From the NCBI GenBank assembly GCA_029237695.1, contig CM055273.1:62175968-62239967 (forward strand): a stretch of 64,000 nucleotides of DNA, written 5' to 3'. Below the pieces are notes generated by a model, which was given only the letters and a program-made list of their open reading frames with translations, had not been told where the DNA came from and ran no database searches. This stretch comes from Conchocele bisecta. Lineage: Eukaryota > Mollusca > Bivalvia > Lucinida > Thyasiridae. The position numbers and the translations under genes were made by a program. Below, in pieces: positions 41,926-53,306 of this stretch; position 1 is the first letter of the stretch, and each line of letters opens with the position of its first letter.

Positions 41926-42274
41926 TAAATTAATATTTTGTGATGGAACATGAAATAAAGACATGAAATGACAGTTAATTAATTGGATGAAAGTAGAATT
42001 TTAATAATTTCAATGTTAATTATATTTCAGAATTTTAATAATTTCACTGTTAATTATATTTCTTTCATGTATATACATGCAGGGCACGAACATTCTTGAA
42101 ATGTTTCCTCATCCTTTGACAGGAATGGCAAAAATTAAGAAATATACATTACAAAAATTGAAATTTCCACTCGTTCTGCAGGCATTTCCACTCATCAGGA
42201 CGAGCGGACGAGTGGATTTTTTTGTGCCCCGACATGTACACATTTATTTGCACATTTAATTGCTTCGTTTATCA

Positions 42275-42590
42275 GGGCTCCAGATAAGGATAGTAATTGA
42301 GTATTGTTACTCCATCATTTCTGAAGCAATTGGGTATTTCAAAATTTTAATTGGGTAAATAAAATCACACTACTGTTTACACATCAACAGACGGCAATTA
42401 TTGAATAGTTTGTTTCGAAATGAAAACATGTCTTGGCATTTCATTAGAATTGTCTAACAAGATGTGTTTTCATGGAAAAATAGGCTATATTGGTGGTCTG
42501 TTTGTTTTCTGCAGCATGATAAAGGTAATGGGTTTTTGGCAATTTTAATTGGGTATTTACGCAAATACGCAGCTTATATATGGAGCTCTG
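42275..42590. mobile_element. CCAGATAAGG-family MITE with half-deleted hairpin
   Basis: GGCTCCAGATAAGGATAGTA to CAGCTTATATATGGAGCTCT. The central stem reads CATTAGAATTGTCTAACAAG, one arm lost. Confidence 0.65.
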
Positions 42591-42823
42591 GTTTATTATT
42601 GAATGGTCCTTTGTTATGTTCCACCTGGATACTGTTGTTACCTTGGTTATGGCGAGTAGTTAATATTCACATACATATTATCAGACTTCTTCCGACATTT
42701 TTCTACATATTTCGGCAACTACGTATACAGGAGCAAGTTTGATGAGATAGAGCGCAGATACCGTGGAAAATTGCACCGCACCTGTATGTACCTGTAGCCA
42801 TTTTGCATTGTTTTGAGAAAACA

Positions 42824-43075
42824 TGAACCCTTTCAACATTACAGAGTACAGACCTCTATCATAATGTTAGCAAACAGTGTAGATCCAGATGAGCCGGCTC
42901 ATAACGAGCCGTCTCATCAGAATCTGCACTTTTTGCAGGTAATTTTCGTATTTTTGAGAGCAAAACCCCTCATTTTCATCAATGGACTAGTCTGAAATTA
43001 ATTTTGTGACGATTGGGTTGGTTGCAAATTAACAATTTAAAATCCATTCCAGTTACTTAGGGGTGAAAGGGTTAA
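42824..43075. mobile_element. TTAACCCTTTCAAC family MITE, copy (left TTAA mutated)
   Basis: TGAACCCTTTCAACATTACA ... GGGGTGAAAGGGTTAA; central GATGAGCCGGCTC-ATAACGAGCCGTCTCATC. Confidence 0.7.
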
Positions 43076-43119
43076 GTGGAGCATATATGAACATGTACCG
43101 GTTAGTCGTTTACATTTGT

Positions 43120-43320
43120 GGCTGTGACTGGAGAAATGGGGCTTATGGAGTTTGTGACCAGTGTAGCTCCAGATCAAATAGCATACTTCTGTAGCATGGT
43201 AACGATCTACATCGCTTGTTAGAAGCATGACTGGTGTTTCATTGATGAAATGCTAAACAGTGCAGCTCCTGATCAGACTGTACATGTACTCTGGTCACAA
43301 AATCATAAACCCCATTTCTC
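43120..43320. repeat. GTGACTGGAGAAATGGGGCTT dispersed repeat
   Basis: Phrases GGAGAAATGGGGCTTATGG, TGACCAGTGTAGCTCC and ACTGTTCGC-type ends. Other copies or pieces: 32560, 38158, 46640-47230, 48890-49260, 49385, 50040, 55910, 63718. A repeat type I recall from bivalve genomes. Confidence 0.5.
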
Positions 43321-43452
43321 CAGTCGCATCCACACTTATTTTATTTCATGATATGTCATTGTTATGTGGAATACACTTATGAAGAATAAATGAGGTACTG
43401 AGAAAATAAACTATTTTAATTTTGAACATCCGCACGAGACCCATTTTTATAT

Positions 43453-43790
43453 GCCCGTTTGAAAAAAAGGTACGTATTATGTATTCATTTTCTTGTACGG
43501 GCGGGCGGGCGGGCGGGCACAGCTTGTCGGTAAATGTGCACGCAATAACTAGAGTCTACTTGACGGATTGTAACCAAATATTGTACACATGTTTAACACG
43601 GCAAGACGAAGAAGCCTATTGATTTTGAAAAATATCCGATAACTTATCTACCCTTGGCGGCCATTTTTAACTTTCCCACTCCGTACCCTTGTCCACGCAA
43701 TAACTCCAGTTCTACTTCACCGATCGTAACCAAATTCGGTATACATGTTTATCACGGCAAGACGAAGAAGCCTATTGATTTTGAAAAACC
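43453..43790. mobile_element. Truncated CGCCCGTTTGAAAAAA element
   Basis: GCCCGTTTGAAAAAAAGGTA, a GGGCGGGCGGGCGGGC run and two CCAAATTCGGTATACATG-type units, then a fusion to a SINE piece (CCAGGTCTCCAGTCGGAATT). Confidence 0.55.
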
Positions 43791-44205
43791 AGGTCTCCAG
43801 TCGGAATTCTGGTAAGGATGAACCCCGATCGTTAACTTACCCATCACATGCTCCCACCTGCCACCAGACCCTGATCAGACACGCGGATCTGTAAGCTGAT
43901 CTCGGTCTACACTGGTCGCTAAGGCCACGCCATAAACTCCATTTCTCCAGCCACAGCCACAATTTACCTGTTATGTACATGTACTGTATAAACCACCCAT
44001 TACAATTGGGTGAAACACAAAAAAACAGGAACACTTATTGATTGCTATGTTTATTGCACAATTCTCGTAAACCACTATCTAGAGTGTTCAACTCATACTA
44101 ATTGAGACGTGTATCTACATTTGACCCCAAACCAAGTGGACCATAAATATACCAGTACCGTGTTTGTGAAATATTTGTTGCTTGTAAACAGTGTGGATAC
44201 AGATC

Positions 44206-44518
44206 AGTAGCCGATTTCACCAACATTGCAAAGTATTCTTTTCTGGCAAAGTATAATTTGAGGGAGAAATTTTCAATTTAAGGATAGATTTATTAATTTT
44301 TATTATACTGAATTTATTACATTATCACAGCCAAAATGGCTGTGATAATGTAATAAATTCAGTATCATAATTGTGCATACTTTTAATCATCAAATATATG
44401 CAGTCGTTAGTTCTGTTACCTGTATGAAATAATGTATTTCTGGAAAAATAAATGATTACTCCCTGAAAGTATACTTTGCTAGAAAAGTATACTTTGCAAT
44501 GTTGGTGAAATAGGCTAC
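44206..44518. mobile_element. AGTAGCC/AAAGTATAC MITE, full copy
   Basis: AGTAGCCGATTTCACCAACA to GTTGGTGAAATAGGCTAC. Central palindrome TTATCACAGCC-AAAAT-GGCTGTGATAA. Inserted in an AGTGTGGATACAGATC repeat piece. Confidence 0.85.
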
Positions 44519-44574
44519 AGACGTCATGGTCAACACGGCCATACTAAGCAACACAAATTGTTGGTTAACCCTTT

Positions 44575-44818
44575 CAACACTACAGACATGTATAGTGGTA
44601 TTGGCAAACAGTGTATATCCAGATGAGACGGCTCGTGGCTAGTGGTGAGCCGTCTCAACAGGATCTGCACTTTTTGCAAGTAAATTTTATATTTTTAGAA
44701 CAAAAACACCCCCTTTTTATAAATGGACTAGTTTGAAAATCATTTTGTGACAATTGGATTGGTTGCAAAATTAACATCAAAATCCATTCCAGTTACTTAA
44801 TAGGGGTGAACGGGTTAA
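44575..44818. mobile_element. TTAA-flanked TTAACCCTTTCAAC MITE
   Basis: TTAACCCTTTCAACACTACA ... GGGGTGAACGGGTTAA. Central CAGATGAGACGGCTCG and inverted GAGCCGTCTCAACAGG. Confidence 0.8.
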
Positions 44819-45052
44819 CTTTACACTTTTACGGGTATGAAATTTATTAAATATTTTATTTTTTGTTATTTCTCAATGAAATTATATGTTGTGATGAGAC
44901 GGTTCAAATGCTGGTTGCAACATATACGTCTGAGTGCATAGAAGGAAAATATTTAGGATTTCCGCTAACATAGTGACATATTGTCAGCATGAAAAGGGTT
45001 AATAATACATCTGTAGCCAATTTCACCAAAATCAGACATCTGCAATTAAGGA

Positions 45053-45512
45053 GTGAGTGAGTGAGTGAATAGGGTTTAACGTCCGCTTTTCTGACATAGA
45101 GGTACAAGCCTCGGGGAGTCTACACGCAGACGGGTCAACGGGGTCGTGTCCCGTATCCACCTGTCCGAGGGGGGTAAATCCCAACTTCAGAACTCAATAT
45201 TTACAATCAAAATATATATTCAGTCCTGAAATTAGAACAACCTGATCTGGTGCCAGGCCCTCGCCACACCAGCATCATTTATCCCATCCCCTAAAAGTAA
45301 TAGGATTAGCGCTAATCTTACTTTTATATATGGGGCATAGCCTGACTCGACTCTCACAAACAAGAAAGCCAAAAATGTACATGAGGGCCAAATCCGGTAT
45401 AGTGGGTTCCGGAAAGTATGAACCCAATCGTTAAGCCAGTTTAGTCGCCTTTTACGATAAGCAATGGCTACTGCAGCACTATTCTCAGGATCAGTTGATC
45501 CCGCCCCGGTGC
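45053..45512 (-). mobile_element. Full-length SINE with 13-bp target duplication
   Basis: CTGCAATTAAGGA flanks both sides (45040-45052, 45513-45525). On the minus strand it starts GGCACCGGGGCGGGATCAAC and ends TTCACTCACTCACTCACTC. Nearly identical by eye to 23121-23587. The perfect target duplications prove target-primed insertion and suggest recent activity. Confidence 0.88.
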
Positions 45513-45521
45513 CTGCAATTA

Positions 45522-45668
45522 AGGAATAAAACCATGGGCTGTTCCGTTGTGTACAATACATTTGGTCTGTTTAAAGTGTGTGGAGTCCAAAGGACTCCTC
45601 GCAAACTTTAACCAGACCAAATGTATTGTGCACCATAGTAAACGCAACAAACCATGGTTTTATTACTT
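45522..45668. repeat. About 145-bp palindromic MITE
   Basis: AATAAAACCATGG...TGTACAATACATTTGGTCTG and inverted CAGACCAAATGTATTGTGCA...CCATGGTTTTATT. Centre GAGTCCAAAGGACTC. Confidence 0.7.
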
Positions 45669-45864
45669 ATATTTACACTGCATTTTCTGAATGATTCAAA
45701 CATGTAAAGAAGCAAATAATCTTGTTTTACGTCGTTTTGTCGCAATTGCTGGAACAGCGACGTTGCCGGTCAATAGCGTGGCGTTATTGACAACTATATA
45801 AACACAAAACGTTGAATGGGCGTTTCCATTATGAATGTAAGGACAGTGTAAATATTGTAGAATA

Positions 45865-46198
45865 ATTCCAGCACAAAAATATTTACACAATTCCCAAACA
45901 TTTGATTGGCCCGTAGCAAGTCTCTGTCCAAAATTTATATCCCAGTAAACTCCCACGCCAAACTACTTTCTACAGGTGCGCTGTCAGTGCTGTCCATGTA
46001 AACAAATGGCTGCCGTCTGTCAAAATAAACACATTTTCTTGATGAATTTATTTCAAATGCTGGAATTATAAGGAATGAATGGCCTTTTTGTGGAATTTAT
46101 CGGGGATATAAACTTGGAAAAGTCGCGTCCAGTATTCTTGCGACTTTTCCAAGTTTATACCCCGATAAATTCCACAAAAAGGCCCTTCATTCCTACAA
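45865..46198. mobile_element. Palindromic MITE, ATTCCAGCACAAAAATATTT family, copy 2
   Basis: ATTCCAGCACAAAAATATTT, GGCCCGTAGCAAGTCTCTGT, AATGGCCTTTTTGTGGAATT and the inverse AATTCCACAAAAAGGCCCTT. Confidence 0.7.
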
Positions 46199-46343
46199 TG
46201 TATAACTAACATTGATTTATATTCCACTGAAAATCACATTTACATTTCAACTTTATCAAACTGTTACCAATATAAATGTGTTTTCTACAAAACTTACGTA
46301 CAAACAGGTATATCACAGGCAATTAATCCACTCATAAAGTTTG

Positions 46344-46589
46344 TTAACCCTTAGACCGCTACTCACAGCAATTGTCGTCTGCTGTTGCTTTTATATCTTG
46401 CCTTATTTCTCAATAAAAACATGTTTTAACAGCACTTCAGAATCATTTCCAATGGAAATGATTCTGAAGTGCTGTCAAAGCATGTAAACTATTCTAAAGT
46501 GCTGTCAAAGCATGTTTTTGATGATATAAATGAAAATAGAAAATAAACAGCAGACGACAAAAAAATTAAGATAGCGGTCTACGGGTTAA
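46344..46589. mobile_element. TTAA-flanked palindromic MITE, TTAACCCTTAGACC family
   Basis: TTAACCCTTAGACCGC ... GCGGTCTACGGGTTAA. Subterminal GTCGTCTGCTGTTG and inverted CAGCAGACGAC; centre AGAATCATTTCC-AAT-GGAAATGATTCT. Confidence 0.8.
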
Positions 46590-46662
46590 TAGAATAATAA
46601 TGTCATTGCTCCCACGGTTATCATAATAACAAAACCATGTGTGGCTGTGACTGGAGAAGTGG

Positions 46663-47040
46663 GGCTTAAATTTGTTTATTGGTGTTTAACGGCCTATCAA
46701 CAGCTAAGGTGACGGTCATTTAAGGCCGGGCCAATGCGAAAATACGCCAATACGCAAGCACCTAACCTGGAGGAGTGGGCTGTGACAGCAGATCAGGAGG
46801 TTTTGTTTGTTTATTGGAGTTTAACGGCCTATCAACAGCTAAGGTCATTTAAGGCCGGGCCAACAGGTTCGATCCCACATGTAACCTGCTGCATTGGGGG
46901 GTAAATCCCAAAATCAGAATGGAATATTTACATCAAGATAAAAATATATTCAGACCTGAAATTAGAATAACCTGATCTGGTGCCAGGTCCATACCACACC
47001 AGTCACTTGGCCCCTAAAAGTAATACCGGTAGAAGTGGGG
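46663..47040 (-). mobile_element. Two SINE-like fragments
   Basis: TTTAACGGCCTATCAACAGC occurs twice (46685, 46821), followed by CCTGATCTGGTGCCAGGTCC. Inverse members of the 18985 family. Confidence 0.6.
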
Positions 47041-47394
47041 GTTATGACTTTTGCGACCAGTCTAGATACAGATCAGCCTGCACAGTCTGATCAGGATCTG
47101 CACTGTTCGCCATTCTATCAATGAAACAGCAGTATAGACCATTATCGAGCAGTGCGTTTTCTGTTTTGATTAGGAGCTACACTGGACACAAATCACATAC
47201 ACCCCATTTCTCCAGTCACGGCCACATATACTAACAGTTCCCGATATATACATGTACATAGATACGGGTAGATATACATGTGTTACCCATTTAATCACCC
47301 ATATTTCACCCAGCTGTATTGTGTGCTAGGGTACTGTGAACTATAGCATACAAGGTAATTACACTGCACTAAATATAATGAAACAAATGTTACA

Positions 47395-47642
47395 TTAACC
47401 CTTTCAACACCACATACATGTATAGTGATATTGGTAAACAGTGTAGATCCAGATGAGCTGGCTCGTGACGAGCCGTCTCATCAGGATCTGCACATTTTGC
47501 AAGTAAATTTCATATTTTTGAGAGCAAAAACACCCTCTTTTTCATAAATGGACTAGTCTGAAAATAATTTTGTCACAATTGGATTGGTTGCAAAATTAAC
47601 ATATCAAAATCCATTCCAGTTCCTTAGGGGTGAAAGGGTTAA
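47395..47642. mobile_element. TTAA-flanked TTAACCCTTTCAAC MITE, full copy
   Basis: TTAACCCTTTCAACACCACA ... TTAGGGGTGAAAGGGTTAA. Centre CCAGATGAGCTGGCTC-GTGACGAGCCGTCTCATC. Confidence 0.85.
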
Positions 47643-47761
47643 GAATACAGAACACTTTCAGATCAATGGAAAATTATGCAATTCATATCTTGACATTCAT
47701 TACATACAATGATACATGTGTATAGGGCCGTCGATTCTGAACATTATGCTTATTCCCACAA

Positions 47762-48060
47762 TAATATTGATTTGATTTAGTGGTGCTTAACGGCCTGTCA
47801 ACAGCTAAGGTCATTTAGGCCTGTTAAGGACGTCATATCCCACGTTACCGGTTGTGGTTGGGGGTAAATCCCAAAATCAGAACGCACTATTTACAATAAA
47901 AATATATATTGAGCCCTGAAATTAGAATAACCCGACCTGGTGCCAGGTCCTCATCACACCAGAGTCACTTAGTACCACGGCCCAAAAGTAATAGGATTAG
48001 CACTATCCTTACTACTTTTATAATGAGCATAACCAGATTCGACTCTCAAGAAACAAGGAA
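47762..48060 (-). mobile_element. SINE-like fragment
   Basis: CTTAACGGCCTGTCAACAGC, CGACCTGGTGCCAGGTCC, GGATTAGCACTATCC. Confidence 0.6.
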
Positions 48061-48071
48061 ACCAACAGGGC

Positions 48072-48530
48072 CAAACAGGGATTCCGCTGGGGAAAATAAA
48101 AAAATCGCCACTTAAAAAAAAAATAATAAAAAAAAAATAATAAAAAAAATTGGCGATAAAAATAAACAATTGGCGATAAAAAAATTACAATTGCGAAAGT
48201 GGTGATCGCCAGCGGAATCCCTGGCCAAACCAGGGATATCGGGGTTCCTGTAAGCATGAATACCATCGTTAAATTACCCTTCGCACGCTCTCAACTAATC
48301 ACTACGAATCGAAATAGGATGCAGGGATTCCGCTGGCGATCGCCACTTTCGCAATTAGCGATAAAAATAAACAATTGGCGATAAAAAATTACAATTTCGA
48401 AAATTGTAATTTTTTTATCGGCAATTGTTTATTTTTACCCTATTGGTTATTCCTTTTTTCTTTTTTTCTTTTTTTTTTTTTTTTTTTTGGAAGTGGCGAT
48501 TTTTTTATTTTCCCCAGCGGAATCCCTGAG
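48072..48530. mobile_element. Two CAGGGATTCCGCTGG MITEs
   Basis: Copies at about 48072-48229 and 48321-48530 start CAGGGATTCCGCTGG and end CCAGCGGAATCCCTG. The interior repeats GGCGATAAAAATAAACAATT in both senses with long A or T runs. hAT-like ends by appearance. Confidence 0.6.
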
Positions 48531-48602
48531 GATGTAATCATGTTGGAAAACAAACTTCAGTGACAGAATGGCTAACAGCGTAGGCTATGCTGGTCGCAAA
48601 CG

Positions 48603-48840
48603 TCGTAAGGAACAAGTAATTGAGTATTGTCACTCCGTCATTTCTGAAGCAATTGGGTATTTCAAAATTGTAATTGGGTAATATAAAATCACACTACTGT
48701 TTACACATCAACAGGCAGCAATTATTGAATAGTTTGCTTCCAAATGAAAACATGTCTTGGCATTTCATTAGAATTGTCTCCTTTGAGACAATTCTAATGA
48801 AATACCAAGATGTGTTTTCATGGAAAATTAGAAAAATATG
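48603..48840. mobile_element. CCAGATAAGG-family MITE fragment with intact hairpin
   Basis: GTAATTGAGTATTGTCACTC and centre CATTAGAATTGTCTCC-TTT-GAGACAATTCTAATG (48768-48801). Confidence 0.7.
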
Positions 48841-49464
48841 TGAAGAAGAGTTTGCCGTAGATGAGTATTATAATATGTCACTGTGAATGACGAAATGGGG
48901 CCTATGGGGTTTGTGAACAGTGAAGATCCATCCAGTTCAGCCTCTGCATCCGCAGTGTGATCCGGATCTGCACTGTTCACCATTCCATCAATGCTTCTAA
49001 CAAGCAATATATATCGCTATCAGGCGACAGGAGTGTGTTATTTGATCAGGACACATCCATAAGCCCCATTTCTGCACAACCACATACAAGATATGCATCA
49101 GCTAGAATACTACGAGAGTACAAAATTAATCTAAAACTTTGCCTCGTGCAATGATGAATGTTTCCCCAAGCAATGGTATAGACCTTGATCAGACATTCGG
49201 GGTCTACACTAGTCACACTCGAATTAGCCCCTTTTTGTCAGACGGGACAAATATTGCTGGTAACCATTGGAAACCGTGAATGGTTCTAAATTTTATTGCA
49301 CACACATACATAGAGGTAACCATGCTTGCCCTACCAAGTTTGATTAAACATTCTTGTCATTGGGCATGCAGAGGCCTTATATATTTGGCTGTGACTGGAG
49401 AAATGGGACTTATGGGATTTGTGACTATTGCATGTTCCACATTTTTCTGCCGACGAATGTTGAG

Positions 49465-49830
49465 CTGTTCTATAGGAATGAATGGCCTTTTTGTGGAATT
49501 TATCGGGGTATAAACTTGGAAAAGTCGCGGGAATACTGGACGAAGGCCGGAAGGCCTTGTCCAGTATTCCCGCGACTTTTCCAAGTTTATATCCCCGATA
49601 AATTCCACAAAACGGCCATTCTTTCCTTATAATTCCAGCATTTGAAATAAATTCATCAAGAAAATGTGTTTATTTTCTGTTTTCTTAAGAATTATTTTAA
49701 CTGCGCCTGACGGTTACGGAAAATAGTTCGGCATGGGAGTTTACTGGGATATAAATTTTGGACAGAGACTTGCTACGGACCAATCAAATGTTAGGGAATT
49801 GTGTAAATATTTTTGTGCTGGAATTATAAC
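49465..49830. mobile_element. Palindromic MITE, ATTCCAGCACAAAAATATTT family, copy 3 (best hairpin)
   Basis: Arms GGAATGAATGGCCTTTTTGT...GGGAATACTGGAC and inverse; centre GAAGGCCGGAAGGCCTTG. Ends ATTTTTGTGCTGGAATTATA. Frames read from both strands here are the two arms of one palindrome. Confidence 0.8.
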
Positions 49831-50418
49831 ACATTAAATTTAAAAAAATATTTACTGTAAGCACTTTTTCATTATAACAAAAAAAGTCATCCTCCCCAAT
49901 TTTTTTTATTTGATGAAAAAATAGTGATTTTATTGCGAAAGTAAGTTGGCAGCAAAACATGGAATGGACAGTAGTATAGCTGCTGGACAAATAGTACCGT
50001 CCAGTAGCTTGATATCGACTGCTTGTTAGAAGCATGATGGGTGCACAGGTTGATCTGGATCTACACTGGTCGCAAAACCCATAAGCCCCATTTCTCCCAT
50101 CAGTCGCAGAAACATATTTAGATATACATTGCAGACATACATGTTAATTAATTTTCTTGAAACCATTAACAAATTATAACTTTATTACCCAGACTTGGGC
50201 TTAACTGATGAGTAAACTTTTTTCTCGGTTTAGCGAGTGTCCTTGACATTGTGCAAGAGCATTAGATTTGATGCTTACAAACATCTTGCTACACAATGGT
50301 TAGTTAGGCCATGCCATTGTTTTTCTCTGTTCTGTTAAGTGTCCACCCGGATGGCCAAACTCTACTTACATGTATATATCCGTTAAAAACAAACAAGGCC
50401 TTGAAAAAAACGAATGTC

Positions 50419-50489
50419 AATTTATGTTAAAAACTTCCTCAACCCTTTGCAGTGTGCAAAGGGTTGAGGAAGTTTTTAACATAAATTTA
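50419..50489. repeat. Near-perfect palindrome around CAACCCTTTGC
   Basis: AATTTATGTTAAAAACTTCC and its inverse GGAAGTTTTTAACATAAATT, centre CTTTGCAGTGTGCAAAG. May be a deleted MITE of the TTAACCC type. Confidence 0.7.
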
Positions 50490-50890
50490 AATTGTTGCTA
50501 AATAATAAAAAAACACTCTTATTAAACTTATTAAGTGTAAATTCATGAATGGATTTAAAACTTAGACAAGTCCCAAATCAATTTTCATATTACTTCACCA
50601 GTAAATATTGTAAAATAGCATACAGTTTGTTTATTTTTTCATAGAACCACGCTCAAAACCTACCCACACGCGGACGCTTAACAGAGGAAGAACTTTGTAT
50701 GGCCTTAAATAGGCCCAGTATAGAAGAAACCAAAACCAGAAAACACACAAAGTTCATAAAATATAATTTGAACACAATAACATGATATCGTCATTAAATG
50801 AAAAGCACTACACATATTGTAAATAAAACAACTAAATACACAATACATAAAACATAAAGATCTTGCAGTAGTGAAATAAAATTGGCTTCA
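50490..50890. other. Nothing recognised
   Basis: AT-rich sequence without a convincing repeat or frame. Confidence 0.4.
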
Positions 50891-50899
50891 ATCCGACAC

Positions 50900-51205
50900 T
50901 TTATTTAATGGTGTTTAATGGTCTGTCAGCAGCTACGGTCATTTTACGCCGGGTTACGGGTCAAATCCCATATTTCACCTGTACGGATAGGGGGAAAATC
51001 CCAAAATCAGAACGGAATATTTACATCGAGAAAAAATATATTCAGCCCTGAAATTAGAATAACCTGACCTGGTGCCAGGTCCATACCACACCAAAGTCAC
51101 TTGGCCCTTCCCCTAAAATAGGATTACGAATAACCTGTAATACTCATATAAGGGGTATAACCAGATTCAACTGTCGCATACAAAATCAAAAGATGTATAT
51201 CAGGG
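50900..51205 (-). mobile_element. SINE-like copy
   Basis: TTTAATGGTGTTTAATGGTC, CCTGACCTGGTGCCAGGTCC, CCTTCCCCTAAAATAGGATT. Confidence 0.65.
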
Positions 51206-51213
51206 CAAACTTT

Positions 51214-51468
51214 GAGGGAGTAATCATTTATTTTTCCTGAAATGCATTATTTCATATAGAACTAACAAATGCATATATTTCATGATTAAAAGTATGCAGA
51301 ATTATTATACTGAATTTATTACATTATCACAGCCAAATTGGCTGTGATAATGTAATAAATTCAGTATAATAAAAATTAATAAATTTATCATAAAATTTAA
51401 AATTTCTCCCTCAAAGTATACTTTGCTACTAAAGTATACTTTGCAATGTTGATGAAATAGGCTACTGG
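51214..51468. mobile_element. AGTAGCC/AAAGTATAC MITE, one end truncated
   Basis: ACTTTGAGGGAGTAATCATT to GATGAAATAGGCTACT; central palindrome TTATCACAGCC-AAATT-GGCTGTGATAA. Confidence 0.75.
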
Positions 51469-51774
51469 TCTCCAGTCGTTGAATTACCCATCGCGTGCTC
51501 TCGACAAACCAGCCACATCAATAAACATAAGCACATAGACACAGATCAACCTGCACATAAACAAGGCTTACGTAGTTGAATATTTAGTCTATAAACCATC
51601 CCCCACTACAAAACAAACACTATTATTGTCAGTGGTAACTGACAGAGCATGCTATTATAAAACCTTCTGAGCACGAGTCAAAACTTCACACTGAAGTTCA
51701 TACTTCTATACTCGGGCTCAGCCACTGAAACTACTTGATTTTGAGTATTAGAACCAAGTACCGTAATAACCCTA

Positions 51775-52060
51775 TATATTCGGACACAATTAGCTTTGGG
51801 AAACCCCTATTAAATAGGGGTTTCCCAAAGCAAATTGTATCCAAATACATTGCTATTGTGATTAAACCAGTACTGTCATACAAACCCAAACATTGACACG
51901 ATATCTGTTATGGGGAAACCATATAGCTGTAGACCACAGGTGACGAAAAAATAACATGACAGTATATAGTATATTATTAATATATTTATACAATGAGAGA
52001 TTATCAGATTATATTTTCCCATCACCTGTGCTGTAGACCTATGTGGTTCCCAAAATTAAT
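51775..52060. repeat. Two unrelated palindromes
   Basis: 51781-51853 has arms TTTGGGAAACCCCTATT/AATAGGGGTTTCCCAAA. 51910-52050 has arms GGGGAAACCATATAGCTGTA and TGTAGACCTATGTGGTTCCC with AT-rich middle. Confidence 0.6.
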
Positions 52061-52154
52061 GAATATTTAGTGTTATTATGGCTCAGAAAGTTGTATAACC
52101 ACTGATCAAGGAGACACAGTGTATTGAACACATTATAATCAGGTCACACATCGA

Positions 52155-52230
52155 TGGTCTAGTAACATAAGGTCGTAAGTGCTATGCTTTAGCATAGCAG
52201 TTACGACCTTATGTTACTAGACCATCGACA
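52155..52230. repeat. Perfect long hairpin, about 37-base arms
   Basis: TCGATGGTCTAGTAACATAA...GCTATGCTTTAGCATAGC...TTATGTTACTAGACCATCGA. Arms match except two bases next to the loop stem. Confidence 0.75.
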
Positions 52231-52429
52231 TGGCATGGTCTGGAATCTATTTGCCACGATTGTGGTGTTTCTGCATTTATTATATGTAGTAGTTTACCCA
52301 TGTACGCCATCTTGCATTGTACGTATATTATAACATGTATGTATGCTCATGAGGCAGTTGCCTCGATGCAGTAAACTATTCCTCTTCATGATAATGATTA
52401 GGATTTGAAAGGATTTTGATTTTACAATT

Positions 52430-52640
52430 TTAACCCTTACTACTCGGAATTACATGTCGTCTGCTGGAAATGTTTTATTTTCAGTATTTCTCGACGAAAA
52501 CCTCGTTTTGACAGCACATGAGAATCGTCTCCAGTGGAGACGATTCTCATGTGCTGTCAAAACAAGGTTTTTGTTAAGAATTAATGCAAAAATGAAAAAC
52601 AGCAGACGGCAATTTCCGTCAACAGCGTAGGAAGGGTTAA
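52430..52640. mobile_element. TTAA-flanked palindromic MITE with GTCTCC hairpin
   Basis: TTAACCCTTACTACTCGG ... GCGTAGGAAGGGTTAA. GTCGTCTGCTG/CAGCAGACGGC. Centre GACAGCACATGAGAATCGTC and inverse (52511-52560). Confidence 0.85.
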
Positions 52641-52724
52641 AGAGACGATACTTATGATTGACAATGATGAAATGGCTGCTATGTGTAATAATTATTACAT
52701 GTATTGGCAATGATGTACTGGCTC

Positions 52725-53095
52725 GATGACCTTGCATGTCGGGACCGACTATTCAAGTCCTCATCCGATAGGACTAGGCTAGCACAAAGTTGTCTTGCCC
52801 AAGGACACGCCGAATCCACAGGTTGAAGTAACGGACCGAGGTCTATAAATACATTAAATATGCCTAAAAGCAACAATAAATGAAGAAAAAAAAAATTATA
52901 TGGAGGGGGTAAATTTTTTTATTTTTTTTTCTTCATTTATTGATGCTTTTAGGCATATTTAATGTATTTATAGACCTCGGTCCGTTACTTCAACCTGTGG
53001 CCGAATCGACCATTCGCAGTGGTCGAGATGGGAATCAAACCCGGGGTCTCCCGATCCGTAATCCGACGCTCTACCTACTGAGCTAATTCGGCGGC
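52725..53095 (-). mobile_element. tRNA-derived SINE-like unit with long inverted repeat
   Basis: 53009-53098 read on the minus strand carries a tRNA-like A box (TTAGCTCAGTAGGTAGAGC) and B box (GGGTTTGATTCCC), but the anticodon stem does not pair, so it is not a working tRNA. To its left, CCACAGGTTGAAGTAACGGA...AATATGCCTAAAAGCAAC (from 52818) is inverted at 52945-52998, with an A-rich/T-rich loop. Confidence 0.55.
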
Positions 53096-53306
53096 CTTTG
53101 GCAATTATGAAATGGCTGCTATGTGTGATAATTATTACATGTACGGTATTGACAAGGATGAAATGGCTATTATGACCTAAAAATTGCACATTCAGTAAAA
53201 TATTTGCTAGTAATGTGGTCTGATGAATATTACTGTCACGAACAGGACTATTGACTACAGTTTTTATTTTAGAAGGGAGATAACTGAGATGTACCTATGT
53301 GACTCT

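Noticed and set aside
45232..45561. 109-codon minus-strand frame reading RRLNWLNDWVHTFRNPLY
   Set aside because: It is the translation of the SINE at 45053-45512, not a host protein.
49354..49632. Overlapping frames on both strands with the same peptide
   Set aside because: They are the two arms of a palindromic MITE.
53009..53098. Functional tRNA gene
   Set aside because: A and B boxes are present but the anticodon arm does not pair and extra bases separate the T arm from the acceptor.
52968..53189. Frame reading ISSVGRASDYGSGDPGFDSH
   Set aside because: This peptide is the well-known false translation of tRNA-like sequence; it overlaps the SINE head.
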